Counted from the first letter of the stretch, positions 37,988 through 46,659 are shown. The stretch: 64,000 nt of DNA from Roseibium litorale (GCF_014842915.1 NZ_JACYXI010000001.1:62001-126000), one strand, 5' to 3'. Notes: generated by a model from the letters alone, not told the origin. Made by a program: numbers and translations.

Positions 37988-38212
37988 ATGTCTATCGGAT
38001 GGGCTGTGGCCCTTTTCCTCTTCTGCCTCTTTCTGCTTGCGCTTGTGCGCATGAAACCTGGCCGGAGACATCCCACCGGCTATGTCAAGGATGACCCGCC
38101 CGTGTCCAGGAATGACCGGATGGGCTATGGCGGCTGGGAACGCCGGGAGGCGATTGATCATCCCGAAGACCTGAAGGACGTCCACAAGACGAAAGACCGG
38201 ACGGGGCTTTAG
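37988..38212 (+). CDS. Small single-pass membrane protein
   Basis: 74 residues: one hydrophobic helix at about 5-21 (WAVALFLFCLFLLALV), then a basic and polar tail. AAAGGA precedes ATG 37988 with good spacing. No family recognised. It is 18 bases after the CoA-binding gene and probably cotranscribed. Confidence 0.6.
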   Translation: MSIGWAVALFLFCLFLLALVRMKPGRRHPTGYVKDDPPVSRNDRMGYGGWERREAIDHPEDLKDVHKTKDRTGL

Positions 38213-38323
38213 CTAAAGAGGGGCCGTTTCCGGAGCCGGTTCTTAAAAACCGGCAAAGCCTGGGCTGCTCTGCAGAAATTAAATTCCACAACATGCCAGA
38301 CCGGTAGAATAGCTGTGGCAATT

Positions 38324-38335
38324 TATACGCGTATA
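38324..38335. promoter_or_regulatory. 12-bp palindrome upstream of metY
   Basis: TATACGCGTATA is a perfect palindrome 75 bases before the metY start. A transcription-factor site for sulfur amino acid control is possible, but no known consensus was matched. Confidence 0.35.
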
Positions 38336-38409
38336 GGCGCTTGCATCCCCCTTTACGCATGCATCCGCTTCAGACAGTATGCCGCCAGTTCAGTTTGGAG
38401 GAAATGACG

Positions 38410-39693
38410 ATGAGTGAAGGCGCCCCTGGCTTTTCTACACTGGCAATCCACGCAGGAGCCCAGCCGGACCCGGCAACCGGCGCGCGTGCCACGCCGATCT
38501 ATCAGACGACGTCCTTTGTCTTTGATGATGTAGATCATGCTGCTTCACTGTTCGGCTTGCAGGCGTTCGGCAACATCTACACCCGTATTACCAACCCGAC
38601 GACCGCCGTTCTGGAAGAGCGTGTTGCGGCGCTGGAAGGCGGCACGGCAGCCCTTGCGACAGCTTCCGGCCACTCGGCACAGCTGCTGGCGTTCCATGCG
38701 CTGATGCAGCCCGGCGACAACATCGTCGCCGCCAAGAAGCTCTATGGCGGTTCCATCAACCAGTTGAACCATTCGTTCAAGAGCTTTGGCTGGGATGTGA
38801 AATGGGCCGAAGCAGACGATCTTTCGGCTTTTGAATCAGCCATCGACGAGAGCACAAAGGCGATCTTCATCGAGAGCGTGGCAAATCCGGGCGGCGTGGT
38901 GATGGACATTGCCGGCATTTCGGCCATCGCCAAGGCCAAGCGCATTCCGCTGATCGTCGACAACACCATGGCTTCGCCCTATCTGTGCCGGCCAATCGAG
39001 CATGGCGCGGACATCGTCCTGCACTCGCTGACCAAGTTCATGGGCGGCCACGGCAACTCCATGGGCGGCATCATCGTCGACGGCGGCAGCTTCGACTGGT
39101 CAGCCGATGACCGCTATCCGCTACTCAGCCAGCCGCGCCCGGAATATCAGGGCATGGTGCTGCACGAGACCTTCGGCAATTTCGCCTTCGCCATTGCCTG
39201 CCGGGTTCTGGGCCTGCGCGATCTTGGCCCGGCCATTTCACCGTTCAACGCCTTCATGATCCTCAACGGCATCGAAACCCTGCCGCTGCGCATGCAAAAG
39301 CATTGCGACAACGCCCTGAAGGTCGCCCAGCATCTCAGCAGCCATCCCAAGGTGTCCTGGGTTTCCTATGCGGCGCTCCCGGACGACAAGCATCACGCCA
39401 TGCAGCAGAAATACTGCCCGAAGGGCGGCGGCGCCGTGTTCACCTTCGGCCTGAAGGGCGGCTATGACGCGGGCGTCGGTCTCGTCTCCAATGTCCAGCT
39501 GTTCTCGCATCTGGCCAATATCGGCGACACCCGCAGCCTGATCATCCATCCGGCCTCCACCACCCACCGCCAGCTCTCCGACGCACAGAAGACTGCAGCA
39601 GGTGCTGGCCCGGACGTGGTGCGGCTCTCCATCGGCATCGAGGATGCGGAAGACATCATCGCCGATCTGGATCAGGCCCTCGCTCAGGTCTGA
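38410..39693 (+). CDS. metY: O-acetylhomoserine sulfhydrylase (aminocarboxypropyltransferase)
   Basis: 427 residues, Cys/Met metabolism PLP family. The PLP lysine is about K209 in [30 protein letters not shown] starts the domain. It makes homocysteine from O-acetylhomoserine and sulfide. ATG 38410 is chosen because GGAGG lies 10 bases upstream; an ATG at 38404 is too close. It fits the sulfur theme of this part of the window, though it is not in an operon with sox. Confidence 0.92.
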   Translation: MSEGAPGFSTLAIHAGAQPDPATGARATPIYQTTSFVFDDVDHAASLFGLQAFGNIYTRITNPTTAVLEERVAALEGGTAALATASGHSAQLLAFHALMQPGDNIVAAKKLYGGSINQLNHSFKSFGWDVKWAEADDLSAFESAIDESTKAIFIESVANPGGVVMDIAGISAIAKAKRIPLIVDNTMASPYLCRPIEHGADIVLHSLTKFMGGHGNSMGGIIVDGGSFDWSADDRYPLLSQPRPEYQGMVLHETFGNFAFAIACRVLGLRDLGPAISPFNAFMILNGIETLPLRMQKHCDNALKVAQHLSSHPKVSWVSYAALPDDKHHAMQQKYCPKGGGAVFTFGLKGGYDAGVGLVSNVQLFSHLANIGDTRSLIIHPASTTHRQLSDAQKTAAGAGPDVVRLSIGIEDAEDIIADLDQALAQV

Positions 39694-39718
39694 TTAGGAC
39701 TGACACAAATAATATCAG

Positions 39719-39738
39719 AGGCCCGCTCCGGCGGGCCT
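39719..39738 (+). terminator. Hairpin after metY
   Basis: AGGCCCGC, loop TCCG, GCGGGCCT form an 8-bp stem 26 bases after the metY stop. It is followed by GAAAG, not T, so termination would be weak. A close copy lies at 40036-40055. Confidence 0.5.
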
Positions 39739-40035
39739 GAAAGTGATGACAAGCCCCACTCCCCCCTCCAGGACGGAGCGACGTTCTGGGCGGGAAAACT
39801 GGCCAAATCAGCCCTTCCACCTGCGAAGCCCCCTCCCTTCTCCGTCCTGCCATGGCTTGACCATGGCATCGATGCCATGACCTCGCCTCATACAAATTCC
39901 GTGCTTTCAGGAGGCGGAACGGCATGGGTCCTCGGGTCAAGCCCGAGGATGACGACCTGACGAAAAGCCGAGGTCCCCATCCAACGCTCTTGAGAACGAA
40001 GTGATGACGAATTGGGAAGTGTGTCACCAATCTCA

Positions 40036-40055
40036 GCCCCGCTCCGGCGGGTCTT
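40036..40055 (+). terminator. Second copy of the metY-type hairpin, with T-tract
   Basis: CCCGC, loop TCCG, GCGGG (40038-40051) is followed by TCTTTT, giving a better plus-strand terminator than the copy at 39719-39738. It is 9-12 bases from the stop of the convergent amidotransferase gene. Confidence 0.5.
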
Positions 40056-40063
40056 TTGCCGCT

Positions 40064-40861
40064 TCAGGACGGGATTTCAAGCGGCCGGGCCATGGATAGA
40101 CGGAAGGGCTGCTGCTGGACGAAACCGTCGGCAACCATGAGAATGCTTGAGGTCGGCACTTCCATCCAGGCATCCCGGGCCGTATCGAAAGGTTCCGACA
40201 CGACGGTCGTGCCATCCTGGAAGCTGCGGAAGAACAGGCTTGGGGCGAGATTGTCCGAGGCATAACGGGCTGCGAAAAGATGCTTCCCGTCCGACCAGGC
40301 TGCCGCAAAGCGCATATAGGGCAAGCCGCCCTGCTCCCGCGCCATTTGCTCCACGTCCTCTACAGCGCGCACCATCGCCCCGACCGGGTCATGATCGAGA
40401 CCATAGCCAACCGCGATCAGGAACAGCGCCTCGCTGTCCGTCGCACCGGTGCGGTAACGGTAGAGATGATCCGGGATCATCCCGTCCAGCTTCTTGCGGA
40501 TATGCTCGTAACCGCCGACCTGGCCATTGTGCATGAAGCACCAGCGGCCATGGGTGAAGGGGTGGCAGTTGTCGTGATTGGTCGCCGTGCCCGTCGAGGC
40601 GCGGATATGGGCAAGAAACAGCGGTGACCGCACATGATGGGCAAGCTGCAGCAAATTGGCATCGGCCCAGGCAGGGCGCACATCCTTATAGATGCAAGGC
40701 TCCTTGCGGTTGTCGTACCAGGCCATGCCGAAACCATCCGCATTGACCTGTGTCTTGCAGGAAAAGGCGTTTCGGCTTTGATGGATAAGCGAATGCTCGG
40801 GATCACAGACCAGCTCTTCCAGATATTTCGGAGCCCCGCTCCAGGCTGTCCAGCGGCACAT
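40064..40861 (-). CDS. Class II glutamine amidotransferase (YafJ/EgtC/Dug3-like)
   Basis: 265 residues with N-terminal Cys2 nucleophile (MCRWTAWSG), NADGFGMAWYD and FLAHIRASTG, then CFMHNGQVGGY, all typical of Ntn-type class II amidotransferases. This branch hydrolyses gamma-glutamyl amide bonds in small molecules; EgtC and Dug3 act on gamma-glutamyl thiols. The start overlaps the stop of the upstream PLP enzyme by one base (TGATG), so the two are translationally coupled. The substrate is unknown. Confidence 0.85.
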   Translation of the reverse strand: MCRWTAWSGAPKYLEELVCDPEHSLIHQSRNAFSCKTQVNADGFGMAWYDNRKEPCIYKDVRPAWADANLLQLAHHVRSPLFLAHIRASTGTATNHDNCHPFTHGRWCFMHNGQVGGYEHIRKKLDGMIPDHLYRYRTGATDSEALFLIAVGYGLDHDPVGAMVRAVEDVEQMAREQGGLPYMRFAAAWSDGKHLFAARYASDNLAPSLFFRSFQDGTTVVSEPFDTARDAWMEVPTSSILMVADGFVQQQPFRLSMARPLEIPS

Positions 40862-42345
40862 CAGGCAGCCTCCCCCCGGTAGCGGAACCGTGCCGTGCTG
40901 CTGTCACAGGCATAGGCACCCGCAAATTCCGGCGCGCGCCGGGAGAGTTCGTCGACTGCATCAAGGATGGTCTTCACCTTGTCCTCACTCATAAGAACCG
41001 AGAAATTGAGACGGGTCCAGCCGGGCTTCTCAAGCTCCTGACCGGACAAGATGGCCTGGCGCATCTCTTCGGAGCGGGCCTGATCGTAGCCGAGCAGCCG
41101 GTGCGCATAAGGACCGGCGCAGGCACATCCGCCCCGCGCCTGGATGCCATAGAGATCGGAAAGCATGCGGGTGACAAGCTGCTGATGCAGATATCCGCCG
41201 GTTTCCGCATTGCGCAGCCGGAAGGAGAAAACCGGCAGCCGGTGGCAGGCAGCCGGATTGCCCAGGATCTCGATCAGCGGATTGCCCCGCCAGGCGGCCA
41301 GAGCCTTCTGGCGCAGCTCCTCATGACGGCGGTCCAGAAACGCAGACCCAAGGGCATCCTTCACCAGAAAGCACAGGGCGGCGCGGATATCGCCAATGAC
41401 ATTGGGTGTGCCCGCTTCCTCACGCGCTTCAAGCTTTGCTGAATAGTCGTGCCCCCAGGGCGACACGAAACGGACCGTGCCGCCGCCGGGCTGCACCGGC
41501 AGTTGGCGGCGCACGGCGTCCTTCCTGACAATCAGCACGCCAGAGGCTCCCGGCCCGCCGATGAACTTGTGCGGAGACACTGCTACAGCGTCCTTTTCAG
41601 CATCCGTTCCGGCCTTCATATCGATGGGGAGATAAGGACCGCTGCCCGCGCAATCCCAGACGGCAAGCGCGCCATGGCGCTTCAGGACGCGGGTCACCTC
41701 GTCAGCATCCGTGACAATCCCCGTGACGTTGGACATCATCGAAAACGCACCGACCACAAGCCGGTCTTGTCCGCCTTCGCCGTCACGGGCTGCGGTCAGA
41801 ACGGTCTCAAGCTCCGCGAGATCCGGGCCGCCATCCAGAGCCTCCGAAATCTCGATGACCTCGGCTCCGCTTTCACGCCAGGGCAGGATGTTGGAGTGAT
41901 GCTCATAGGGGCCGATGACGACCAGCGGCTTTTCAGCGGCTTTCACTGCAGAGGAAACACCCAGGAGATGCACAAGCCGGTTCAGGCCTGCTGTCGCGCC
42001 GGAGCCGCAGAAGATGGTGGCATAGCGCTCATCTGCGCCGCAGAGCCGGGCGATTTCAGCACGCGCAGCCTCGCGCAGACGGGTCATGTAGCCGCCGCAG
42101 AAGGAGGCTTCCGTGTGGCTGTTGGAATAGTATGGCAGTACCCCGGTGAGCATGAACTCCTCGATCTGGCGCAAGGCCCGGCCGGAGGCGACATAGTCGG
42201 CATAGATCAAGGGCTTTGCGCCAAACGGCCCCTCCACGGGCAGGCTGTCGCCAATCAAACCGTCCTGCAGGCGGCGCAAGAGATCTGGCGTGTTGAGTGC
42301 CGCGCGAAAGTCAGAAAGAAGTGTCGTACCGCTCTGGAGTGCCAT
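40861..42345 (-). CDS. Class V aminotransferase-fold enzyme (cysteine desulfurase-like)
   Basis: 494 residues. The PLP lysine is K260 in VSPHKFIGGPG, and a Cys-rich loop RGGCACAGPYAHRLLG with C407 and C409 recalls the catalytic Cys loop of desulfurase-like members. GSGATAG and PYEHHSNILPWRESG bind PLP phosphate and ring. It may be a cysteine desulfurase or C-S lyase; no isc/suf genes are near. ATG 42345 has GGGGAA upstream; the frame is open to 42423. Coupled to the amidotransferase gene, so both probably act on one thiol or amino-acid compound. Confidence 0.85.
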   Translation of the reverse strand: MALQSGTTLLSDFRAALNTPDLLRRLQDGLIGDSLPVEGPFGAKPLIYADYVASGRALRQIEEFMLTGVLPYYSNSHTEASFCGGYMTRLREAARAEIARLCGADERYATIFCGSGATAGLNRLVHLLGVSSAVKAAEKPLVVIGPYEHHSNILPWRESGAEVIEISEALDGGPDLAELETVLTAARDGEGGQDRLVVGAFSMMSNVTGIVTDADEVTRVLKRHGALAVWDCAGSGPYLPIDMKAGTDAEKDAVAVSPHKFIGGPGASGVLIVRKDAVRRQLPVQPGGGTVRFVSPWGHDYSAKLEAREEAGTPNVIGDIRAALCFLVKDALGSAFLDRRHEELRQKALAAWRGNPLIEILGNPAACHRLPVFSFRLRNAETGGYLHQQLVTRMLSDLYGIQARGGCACAGPYAHRLLGYDQARSEEMRQAILSGQELEKPGWTRLNFSVLMSEDKVKTILDAVDELSRRAPEFAGAYACDSSTARFRYRGEAA

Positions 42346-42437
42346 GGAATTCCCCGTCGAATAACCCGGGGCAGAGCCTATGATAGGCTGCTGGGTGATT
42401 TCCTCACCTGATTTGATCGCCATTGCGTTAATTTTGT

Positions 42438-42447
42438 GTCATATGAC
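42438..42447. promoter_or_regulatory. 10-bp palindrome upstream of the Lrp gene
   Basis: GTCATATGAC is a perfect palindrome ending 5 bases before the regulator start and lying in the 107-bp divergent spacer with the PLP enzyme gene. It could be an autoregulatory site; evidence is only position and symmetry. Confidence 0.3.
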
Positions 42448-42452
42448 CCGTC

Positions 42453-42914
42453 ATGAACGAGAAAATCGACAAGATTGATCGAAAGATCCTGCGCGCGCTT
42501 CAACGTGATTCCCGCCTCTCCCAGCGCGACATCGCAGAAGAGGTCGGACTGTCGCAAAACGCCTGCTGGCGACGGATGAAGGCCTTGAGCGAGAGCGGCC
42601 TGATCAAGGGCCACACGATCCGGCTCGATCCCTCCGATCTGGGGCTCAACCTCACCGTTTTCGTGATGATCCGCACCCGGCATCATTCGCGCGAGTGGCT
42701 GGAGCAGTTCCGCAAGGAGGTCTCCGGCATTCCCAATGTGATCGACTTCTACCGGATCGCCGGCGACTACGATTACATGCTGAAGGTGATTGCCGAGGAC
42801 ATGAATGCCTTCGACCGGATCTACCAGAAGATGATCGACAAGGTCGATCTGGAGACCGTGACCTCCTACATGACCATGGAAGCCATCGCCGACAGCCGGG
42901 ACCTGCCGCTGTAA
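42453..42914 (+). CDS. Lrp/AsnC family transcriptional regulator
   Basis: 153 residues: N-terminal HTH (ILRALQRDSRLSQRDIAEEV, VGLSQNACWRRMKAL) and RAM domain (RIAGDYDYMLKVIAEDMNAF). It is divergent from the PLP enzyme-amidotransferase operon across 107 bases and convergent with the first YeeE gene, so it probably senses an amino acid and controls that operon (inference). It shares the ACWRRM recognition-helix type with the regulator at 33490-33951. Confidence 0.88.
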   Translation: MNEKIDKIDRKILRALQRDSRLSQRDIAEEVGLSQNACWRRMKALSESGLIKGHTIRLDPSDLGLNLTVFVMIRTRHHSREWLEQFRKEVSGIPNVIDFYRIAGDYDYMLKVIAEDMNAFDRIYQKMIDKVDLETVTSYMTMEAIADSRDLPL

Positions 42915-42933
42915 ATCCTCCTCCCCCGGACCC

Positions 42934-43980
42934 TCACTGATCCCCGATCAGCCTGTCCATCACCACCGCCGAGAACCAGATACCGCAGAGGGTGATCCAG
43001 GCGGTGAGCGCGAAGATCGACGCGCCGGAGACCCCCGCCCCGACCGCGCAGCCGCCCGCGAGCATGCCGCCGAACCCCATCAACGCTGCGCCGGACAGAT
43101 AGCGCGCCATGGACCGCCCGCTTTCAAAGCCTTGCAGGACCAGCTCCCGGCTGACGAGTGCTGCCAGAAACGACCCGAGAAACACGCCGGGCACCAGACC
43201 GATGGCAAAGTCCACCTGAGAGCCCGGAGGCGACAGGAAGAGCATCAAGGCATCGGCGGAAGGCCCGGTGAAGGTGACCGCCTCCACCTGAACCGGATCA
43301 AAAGCCTGAGACGCCATGGAACTTGTGAACCACCAGGCAAGCGGCACGGCAAGCCCGGCAATGGCGGCGGAGATCATGCGCCAGGGTTCCGCCCGGCTGC
43401 GGACTGCAATGACCAGCCCTGCGGCAAGCCAGGCCGTCAGAAAACCGAAGGACAGCCAGGAAGGAATGGCAAAGAGCGCGATCAGGTCATTGCCGCCTGT
43501 ATCGGCGGTGGTCCACCAGCCCGCAATCCAGCTACGCACCGGCATCAAGATGCCGCGAAGGCTCGCTTGTGCCATGACTGCGAAGACCAGACCTGACAGC
43601 AAGGCGCGGAGGTTCCCCGTTGCCGACAGCACCAGCAGCCGCGAGGCGCAGCCCCGCGCCATCACCATCCCCGTTCCGAACATCAAGCCGCCGGTCAGCG
43701 CTCCGGACAGGCTCTGCGGAGAGGCCAGCAGCCGGGCCTCGCTGGCCTGAATTTCGCCCAGCGCCACAAGGATCTGGGTTGTAAGAACAGCCGCCGAAAA
43801 GGCAAGGAGCCAAACCGCCAACCGTGCCCCGAAGACACCGTGAGCGAAATCCAGCGCGGCTGCGCGCAGGCAGAAGCGGCTCTGCTGGGCAAAGGCGCCA
43901 AAGATCATGCCGACGCAAAGCCCACCACCCGCCAGGATCGCCGCCTCTGGAAACCGCTCAAGTAAAAATGTGAGATCCAT
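42934..43980 (-). CDS. YeeE/YedE family sulfur-compound transporter (SoxT-like), copy 1
   Basis: 348 residues, about nine transmembrane helices. Three Cys-containing motifs that mark thiosulfate-permeating YeeE proteins are present: SRFCLRA (C37), MARGCASRL and LAGGCAVGAGVSGAS. YeeE/TsuA imports thiosulfate, and SoxT-like relatives accompany sox clusters as importer or signal component. ATG 43980 has GGAGG upstream. It is divergent from the metallo-beta-lactamase gene across a 121-bp AT-rich spacer that carries an ATTCAAA-type site. Confidence 0.85.
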   Translation of the reverse strand: MDLTFLLERFPEAAILAGGGLCVGMIFGAFAQQSRFCLRAAALDFAHGVFGARLAVWLLAFSAAVLTTQILVALGEIQASEARLLASPQSLSGALTGGLMFGTGMVMARGCASRLLVLSATGNLRALLSGLVFAVMAQASLRGILMPVRSWIAGWWTTADTGGNDLIALFAIPSWLSFGFLTAWLAAGLVIAVRSRAEPWRMISAAIAGLAVPLAWWFTSSMASQAFDPVQVEAVTFTGPSADALMLFLSPPGSQVDFAIGLVPGVFLGSFLAALVSRELVLQGFESGRSMARYLSGAALMGFGGMLAGGCAVGAGVSGASIFALTAWITLCGIWFSAVVMDRLIGDQ

Positions 43981-44071
43981 GTGCCCAGCGCCTCCAGACC
44001 GTCTTTCAACTGCCATCAAGCCGCTCACGCAGCGGCAGCCGCATTGACGTTTCTCAAGGAACCGTAGATAA

Positions 44072-44090
44072 ATTCAAAAAATTGCATATG
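44072..44090. promoter_or_regulatory. Candidate SoxR operator A (ATTCAAA-type)
   Basis: ATTCAAAAAATTGCATATG in the spacer between the first YeeE gene and the MBL-fold gene. It shares ATTCAAA, AAT and CATATG with the site at 47969-47985 between soxW and soxX. Lies 12 bases before the MBL gene start, so a repressor there would block its expression. Confidence 0.4.
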
Positions 44091-44101
44091 TGGAGGAAAC
44101 C

Positions 44102-45079
44102 ATGTCCAAATACCAGCGATACAATCCGGGCAGACCGTTCTGCTCTGCAGCCCCAACGCAGGCGTGGGCCCGCATGGACCGCCGCAGCTTCCTGGCAGGC
44201 AGCGCTGCCATGGCCTCCACGCTCTGGGCCATGCGCGCTGCACGCGCTGCGCCTCTGACCTTCGGATCCGGCAGCATAGAATCGATCTCCGATGGCACCC
44301 TCACTCTGCCAATCGGTTTTGTCTTGCCGGGTCAGTCTCCAGAGGAAATTTCGGATCTTTTCCAGCCCCATGGACTTGCAACGGATGCCCTGAGGCCGGA
44401 CTGCAATGTCACGCTGCTGCGTCTGCCCGACCGGACCGTGCTGTTCGATGCGGGCTCCGGCGCGAACTTCCAGCCGACCGCGGGGAAACTCTTGGAAGGT
44501 CTGGAAGCGGCCGGTCTGACGCCGGCAGACATCACGGACGTGGTCTTCACCCATGGCCATCCGGACCATCTGTGGGGCGTGCTGGATGATTTTGGCGATC
44601 CGCTCTTCACGTCTGCCCGTCACTGGGTTCCGCAGGGCGAATGGGACTATTGGCGCGCGGAAGACACGCTGGCGAACACCCCGGAAGAGCGCAAAAGTTT
44701 TGTCGCAGGGGCGCAGACCCGTCTCGACGCGATCGCGGATCAGGTGGAAATGGTCACCGCTGGGATGGAGGTTCTGCCGGGCGTCGAGGCCGTCTCAACC
44801 CTGGGTCATACGCCGGGGCATATGTCCTACATGCTTCATGCCGGCAGCGAGAGCCTGCTGGTGACCGGCGATGCGATCTCAAACTCCGTGATTTCCTTCG
44901 AGCGTCCGGACTGGCATTCGGGCACGGATCAGGACCCGGTTCTGGGCGCGAAAACCCGCATGGCATTGCTGGACCGGATCGCCTCGGAGCGTACCCGCAT
45001 TCTGGGCTACCACCTTCCCCATCCAGGCCTCGGCATGGCAGAGCGCAAGGGAACCGCTTACCGGTTCGTTCCGGCCTGA
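44102..45079 (+). CDS. Tat-exported MBL-fold metallohydrolase (SoxH-like)
   Basis: 325 residues. A twin-arginine leader DRRSFLAGSAAMASTLW starts at about residue 24. The metal motif THGHPDHLWG, then LGHTPGHMSY and VTGDAIS, and a C-terminal GYHLPHPGLG match the metallo-beta-lactamase fold. It should work in the periplasm. Sox clusters of Paracoccus encode a related protein, SoxH, of unclear role and not essential for thiosulfate use. ATG 44102 has GGAGG 5 bases upstream. It sits between two YeeE genes. Confidence 0.82.
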   Translation: MSKYQRYNPGRPFCSAAPTQAWARMDRRSFLAGSAAMASTLWAMRAARAAPLTFGSGSIESISDGTLTLPIGFVLPGQSPEEISDLFQPHGLATDALRPDCNVTLLRLPDRTVLFDAGSGANFQPTAGKLLEGLEAAGLTPADITDVVFTHGHPDHLWGVLDDFGDPLFTSARHWVPQGEWDYWRAEDTLANTPEERKSFVAGAQTRLDAIADQVEMVTAGMEVLPGVEAVSTLGHTPGHMSYMLHAGSESLLVTGDAISNSVISFERPDWHSGTDQDPVLGAKTRMALLDRIASERTRILGYHLPHPGLGMAERKGTAYRFVPA

Positions 45080-45083
45080 GAGC

Positions 45084-46175
45084 TCAGGACACCTCAGCCG
45101 CGTTCCGGCGGAAGGCGGAAAGCGGCGAACCTTCGAGAAGCCAGGCAAGACCGATCCGCGCACCAAATGCCATGGAGCCCATGACGAGCGGGACGGAGAC
45201 AGCAAGAGTGGACGCCCCGCTGACCCCTTGCCCGATGGTACAACCCATGGCGAAGACACCGCCGACGCCCATCAGCACAGCACCCAGCAGGTGACGGGAC
45301 AGCTCCCGCGCGTCGTCGCAGGCCTCCCAACGCATGTCCTTCTTCCAGCGCGCGCCCAGAAAGGCCCCGATCAAGGTCCCGGCAACGAGACCGACGCCGT
45401 AATCGGGCACCTTCCCCGTATAGGTCACAAGCTGCAGAAGGCTGTCGGCAACGGGGACCACGAAAGAGCCAGCCTCGATCTGCACCGGGAAGAAGGCTTC
45501 CCGCGCCATGAAGGTTGTCGCCCACCAGCCAAAGGAAACCACTAGACCGATGATCACGCCTGTGAGGATCTGCAATCCGTTCGCGCGATAGGCCGCTGAC
45601 CGGAAAATCCAGATGAGCAAAGCCGTAACAACAATGAGGGGTACAATGCGGGTCAGGTCGAACCCGGTTGCTACAGACAGAAGACTGCCCAGCGACTGGT
45701 TGCCAAAGGCGCTGAGGTTGAGAGCCAGGTCATCCACGATCAGGACCCGGAGCTGAGCGATCAATCCGCGCTGCGCAGCCAACGCGGAAAGACCCAGCAC
45801 GATCAGAACGATCAATGCCCTGAGACTGCCACCTCCCAACCGGACGACGGCCCCAAAACCGCATGTGCCCACCAGGGCCATGCCGATGCCGAACATAAGA
45901 CCGCCAAGAATGGCACCGGTCCAGGGCAGATTGGGAGAGAGATAAAAGCTGCTGCCGATATCCGCCAGCCCGAGGGCGGCGAGGATCTGGGTCGCTGCGA
46001 TGGCCGTTGCTGCCGCAAGCACCCAGGTGCGCAGGCCCGTCGCATCGCCCATATACCAGTAGCGCTCAAGTGACGACAGGGTGCAGAAGCGGTTCACCCT
46101 TGCGGTAAACCCCAGCACGATGCCCGCAATGCCCCCAAGTAGCGGCAAAGCCCAATGTGGGTCGATTTCTCCCAT
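45084..46175 (-). CDS. YeeE/YedE family sulfur-compound transporter (SoxT-like), copy 2
   Basis: 363 residues, about nine transmembrane helices, with the three Cys motifs RVNRFCTLSSL, GTCGFGAVVRLGGG and FAMGCTIGQGVSGAST. It is clearly diverged from copy 1. GGGGAGGAG precedes ATG 46175. It follows soxR by 142 bases on the same strand and is probably cotranscribed with soxS and soxR. The stop is only 4 bases from the end of the convergent MBL-fold gene. Confidence 0.86.
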   Translation of the reverse strand: MGEIDPHWALPLLGGIAGIVLGFTARVNRFCTLSSLERYWYMGDATGLRTWVLAAATAIAATQILAALGLADIGSSFYLSPNLPWTGAILGGLMFGIGMALVGTCGFGAVVRLGGGSLRALIVLIVLGLSALAAQRGLIAQLRVLIVDDLALNLSAFGNQSLGSLLSVATGFDLTRIVPLIVVTALLIWIFRSAAYRANGLQILTGVIIGLVVSFGWWATTFMAREAFFPVQIEAGSFVVPVADSLLQLVTYTGKVPDYGVGLVAGTLIGAFLGARWKKDMRWEACDDARELSRHLLGAVLMGVGGVFAMGCTIGQGVSGASTLAVSVPLVMGSMAFGARIGLAWLLEGSPLSAFRRNAAEVS

Positions 46176-46317
46176 GGTCTCCTCCCCATGGTTCATCACC
46201 ATGCTGTGCGGTCGCCACCCTCCCCGGCAGCAGACCTGTAGCCCTCATCCAGGGCCATTCAAGACTTCCCGGCAGACCTTACGAGGCAGGCCGGGCAGTC
46301 TCAAAGCCTTCCCCGGC

Positions 46318-46659
46318 TCAGGGCCGGACGCCTTTGCAAAACAGTTCGTAGAGCGAGGAAACGATGTTCGAGACCTCACCATCCACCATCGAATAATAGA
46401 TCATCCGCCCTTCCCGGCGGGTTGCAACCAGCCCGTCGGACCGCAGCCGCGCCAGCTGCTGGGACACTGCGGCCTGAGGCATGGTCAGGATTTCTTCCAG
46501 CTCCGAGACGGATTTCTCCCCCTCGGCCAGCAGACAAAGGATCAGCAGCCGCACTTCGTGAGACAGGGCCTTCAACAGATCGCTGGCTTTCCGGGCCTGC
46601 TCCATCAACGCGTCCAGATCAGCTGGAGCAGCGCCTGCCTTGAGGATTGGAAGGGTCAT
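46318..46659 (-). CDS. soxR: ArsR-type sulfur-responsive repressor SoxR
   Basis: 113 residues from ATG 46659, winged HTH of the ArsR family (LLKALSHEVRLLILCLLAEG, then MPQAAVSQQLARLRSDGLV). Cys at 42 (LILCLL) and 108 (LFCKG) correspond to the two thiols that form a polysulfide bridge in SqrR and BigR. It is expected to repress sox genes until sulfane sulfur accumulates. An in-frame GTG at 46683 is an alternative start. Lies between soxS and the second transporter gene. Confidence 0.9.
   Translation of the reverse strand: MTLPILKAGAAPADLDALMEQARKASDLLKALSHEVRLLILCLLAEGEKSVSELEEILTMPQAAVSQQLARLRSDGLVATRREGRMIYYSMVDGEVSNIVSSLYELFCKGVRP

Larger units (their letters stand above)
39694..40063. other. 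370-bp non-coding region rich in palindromes
   Basis: No gene seen between convergent metY and the amidotransferase gene. Palindromes: GAGGCCCGC/GCGGGCCT (39719-39738), TGCCATGG/CCATGGCA (39848-39868), CCTCGGG/GCCCGAGG (39930-39948) and CCCGC/GCGGG plus T-tract (40038-40055). These look like mobile intergenic repeats with terminator function. Confidence 0.6.

Noticed and set aside
38213..38409. SAM-II riboswitch upstream of metY
   Set aside because: Short matches such as CTTGC occur, but the conserved order and pseudoknot elements, including a GCTAAAG-like segment near the start, were not found.
40064..42345. Ergothioneine operon (EgtC plus EgtE)
   Set aside because: The two families fit loosely, but egtB and egtD are absent and the PLP enzyme has a desulfurase-like Cys loop; kept only as an alternative.
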